DNA from: Chloroflexota bacterium
Lineage (GTDB): Bacteria > Chloroflexota > UBA6077 > CF-72
DNA: 14,730 nt
Reading direction: 5' to 3'
Assembly (NCBI GenBank): GCA_019242065.1
Contig: JAFAWJ010000231.1
Coordinates: 1-14,730 of the forward strand
Part shown: one piece after another, positions 13,736 through 14,730 of the stretch
Position numbering within the stretch: position 1 is the stretch's first letter
Layout: every line of letters begins with the position of its first letter
The notes under the pieces: generated by a model
Databases searched by the model: none
What the model saw: only the letters and a program-made list of their open reading frames with translations
Told to the model about the DNA's origin: nothing
Program-made: the position numbers and the translations under genes

Positions 13736-14230
13736 ATGGACCTGTACCTGGTACGCCATGGCATCGCGTATGACGCAGATGCGAGGCGCTGGCCCGACGA
13801 TCGAGATCGGCCGCTGACGGCGGAGGGCGAAAAGCGCTTTCGGCGCGCGGCGCGTGGGCTGGCGGAGCTGGTGTCGCCGGTAGACGTCGTGCTGAGCAGT
13901 CCGTACAGCCGCGCGTGGCGGACGGCGGAGCTGCTGGCCGCCGAGTCGCGCTGGCCGGCGCCGACGGTGTGTACCGCGCTGGAGGCGGGTGCGCCGGTGC
14001 CGGGCATGCTGCAGGCGGTGCAGCCGTACGCGCGCGCATCGGCCGTGGCGCTGGTCGGGCACGAGCCGAGCATGCACGAGCTTGTCTCGTATCTGCTGAC
14101 GGGAGATACGCGCCAGGTGCATGTCGAATTTCGCAAAGGCGGAGTGGCGCGGCTCGAGATTGGCGAGGGCCTGCAACCGGGGTCTGGGCTGCTGGTGTGG
14201 TTGTTAGGACCGAAGGTTCTTCGCAGGTGA
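13736..14230 (+). CDS. sixA: SixA-type phosphohistidine phosphatase (histidine phosphatase superfamily)
   Basis: This 164-residue protein carries the short histidine-phosphatase core. It has the N-terminal LYLVRHGIA with nucleophile H8 in the RHG motif, LSSPYSRAWRTAELL (53-67) with the phosphate-pocket arginine R59, and ALVGHEPSMHELVSYLL (105-121) with the second catalytic histidine H109. The small size and the 'VGHEP' motif are typical of SixA, which dephosphorylates phosphohistidine in proteins (known targets include phosphorelay and PTS proteins in enterobacteria). Related proteins are often found beside polyphosphate genes. It starts at ATG 13736, 6 nt after the copy 2 stop, and is the last gene of the apparent operon. 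A target within this operon is an inference; no histidine kinase is visible here. Confidence 0.9.
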   Translation: MDLYLVRHGIAYDADARRWPDDRDRPLTAEGEKRFRRAARGLAELVSPVDVVLSSPYSRAWRTAELLAAESRWPAPTVCTALEAGAPVPGMLQAVQPYARASAVALVGHEPSMHELVSYLLTGDTRQVHVEFRKGGVARLEIGEGLQPGSGLLVWLLGPKVLRR

Positions 14231-14507
14231 TATGGGCGGGTGGCGGCATTCGCGCCGTCGACACCGTTGTAGATGGGGATGTTTTGTAAACAGAAGTTGT
14301 TGCAGGGGGTCGGTGTAAATGGGGGTTATAAACAAGGAGTGTGGTAAACGAGGGTGTGTTCAGGTCACTCAGTTGTCCGCCAGGAGGGGAGCCAACGTCA
14401 GTGAGGAATGAGCGGCTTCCGCGCGATTGACGTCGGTTGGCGACTCACCAGTCGCGGTTAGCACGTCGCGGGGGGTCGCCGCGGGAAGGAGCGCAGCGAC
14501 TGGCGGC

Positions 14508-14526
14508 GGGGGGCCGCAGGCCCCCT
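14508..14526. terminator. GC-rich hairpin after sixA
   Basis: GGGGGCC (14509-14515), loop GCA, GGCCCCC (14519-14525) form a perfect 7-bp stem, with a possible G-T closing pair at 14508/14526. A second small stem, CTGAC (14525-14529) and GTCAG (14537-14541), follows immediately. It is very stable but has no T-tract. It is a reasonable end for the operon transcript, together with the palindromes that follow. Confidence 0.45.
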
Positions 14527-14543
14527 GACCCGTTGCGTCAGCA

Positions 14544-14615
14544 CCCAGCGGCACATGTGCCGCTGGGCCGAGGGGCGCATGCGCCCCTCGGGGAGCCCGC
14601 GCATGCGCGGGCTCC
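14544..14615. repeat. Three abutting 24-bp perfect palindromes with CATG cores
   Basis: The units are 14544-14567 (arms CCCAGCGGCA / TGCCGCTGGG), 14568-14591 (arms CCGAGGGGCG / CGCCCCTCGG) and 14592-14615 (arms GGAGCCCGCG / CGCGGGCTCC). Each is 10 nt + CATG + 10 nt, all perfect, with no base between neighbours. The arms differ between units, so these are not simple tandem copies; shared length and core define the pattern. The third unit and the seven bases after it (14592-14622) are identical to 5541-5571. They could form consecutive hairpins in RNA or cruciforms in DNA. Confidence 0.93.
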
Positions 14616-14730
14616 GCCCAAATCAACTTAACCACACGTCCGAGTACCAGGGTGACTCGTGCGCCGTCCACTGGATCCCTTGTACATGAGAAGTCGCCAG
14701 TAAGAGCGGCGGCGAGACGGTTATGAAAAA

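Larger units (their letters stand above)
14231..14730. other. Intergenic region with repeats, no convincing complete gene
   Basis: This is 500 bp after sixA. The first part (about 14275-14360) is less GC-rich than the surroundings and carries four related heptamers: TGTAAAC (14285), TGTAAAT (14314), TATAAAC (14327) and GGTAAAC (14343). Next come a small hairpin, GCGAC (14440-14444) and GTCGC (14451-14455), then the dense hairpin/palindrome array at 14508-14615, then about 100 bp of ordinary sequence. Frames spanning the array are products of the palindromes. An ATG at 14723 (ATGAAAAA) at the right edge may begin the next plus-strand gene, but there is too little to judge. Confidence 0.6.

Noticed and set aside
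14437..14671. Plus- and minus-strand frames across the palindrome array
   Set aside because: The peptides repeat 'HVPLG/HAPLG' simply because they translate the palindromes; there is no start-site support.
14723..14730. ATGAAAAA at the right edge as the start of another gene
   Set aside because: Only eight bases remain and no Shine-Dalgarno precedes it; mentioned but not called as a gene.

Overview
This window is from a very GC-rich bacterial chromosome. The genes are densely packed and many start with GTG or TTG. The gene set points to an aerobic, free-living soil-type bacterium: an F420-type luciferase-like oxidoreductase, a stand-alone LigD polymerase, a polyphosphate-glucokinase-type ROK kinase, the long form of S-adenosylhomocysteinase, and a Ppx/GppA protein next to thymidylate-kinase-like proteins. 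My best guess is Chloroflexota, with Actinomycetota as the alternative. That placement comes from family resemblance only and could not be tested.

Layout. Positions 1-966 (minus) hold the 5' end of glucose-6-phosphate isomerase, overlapped by a ROK sugar kinase that would supply its substrate. Positions 990-2747 (plus) hold a flavin reductase and the LigD polymerase. Positions 2745-3010 are a non-coding block bounded by a perfect 14-bp inverted repeat, carrying a short ORF with an excellent Shine-Dalgarno and three copies of a 42-44 bp tandem repeat. Positions 3068-4734 (plus) hold a metallo-beta-lactamase-fold hydrolase and an RraA-like protein. They converge on a NUDT6-like Nudix hydrolase (minus) across a hairpin that spans both stop codons. 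A 36-bp perfect palindrome lies between ahcY and the Nudix gene. Upstream of ahcY is a MerR-type regulator, divergent from a Rieske oxygenase / F420-type oxidoreductase pair (7499-9732, plus).

Positions 10030-14230 (plus) look like one operon: an OmpR/PhoB-type response regulator, a Ppx/GppA phosphatase, two tandem paralogous thymidylate-kinase-like P-loop proteins, and a SixA-type phosphohistidine phosphatase. Genes are 6-10 nt apart or overlap. The second kinase has arginine in place of the Walker A lysine. With the polyphosphate-type glucokinase at the other end of the window, this suggests a phosphate/polyphosphate theme and is the best candidate here for an undescribed system.

Positions 14231-14730 contain no convincing complete gene. 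They hold a hairpin and then three perfect 24-bp palindromes abutting with no spacer, all with a CATG core. The last shares 31 identical bases with the palindrome after ahcY, so it belongs to a dispersed repeat family. A second window-wide pattern is a TANNNT (-10-like) element 6-11 nt before the start codon of several genes that lack a clear Shine-Dalgarno, which suggests leaderless or nearly leaderless transcripts.
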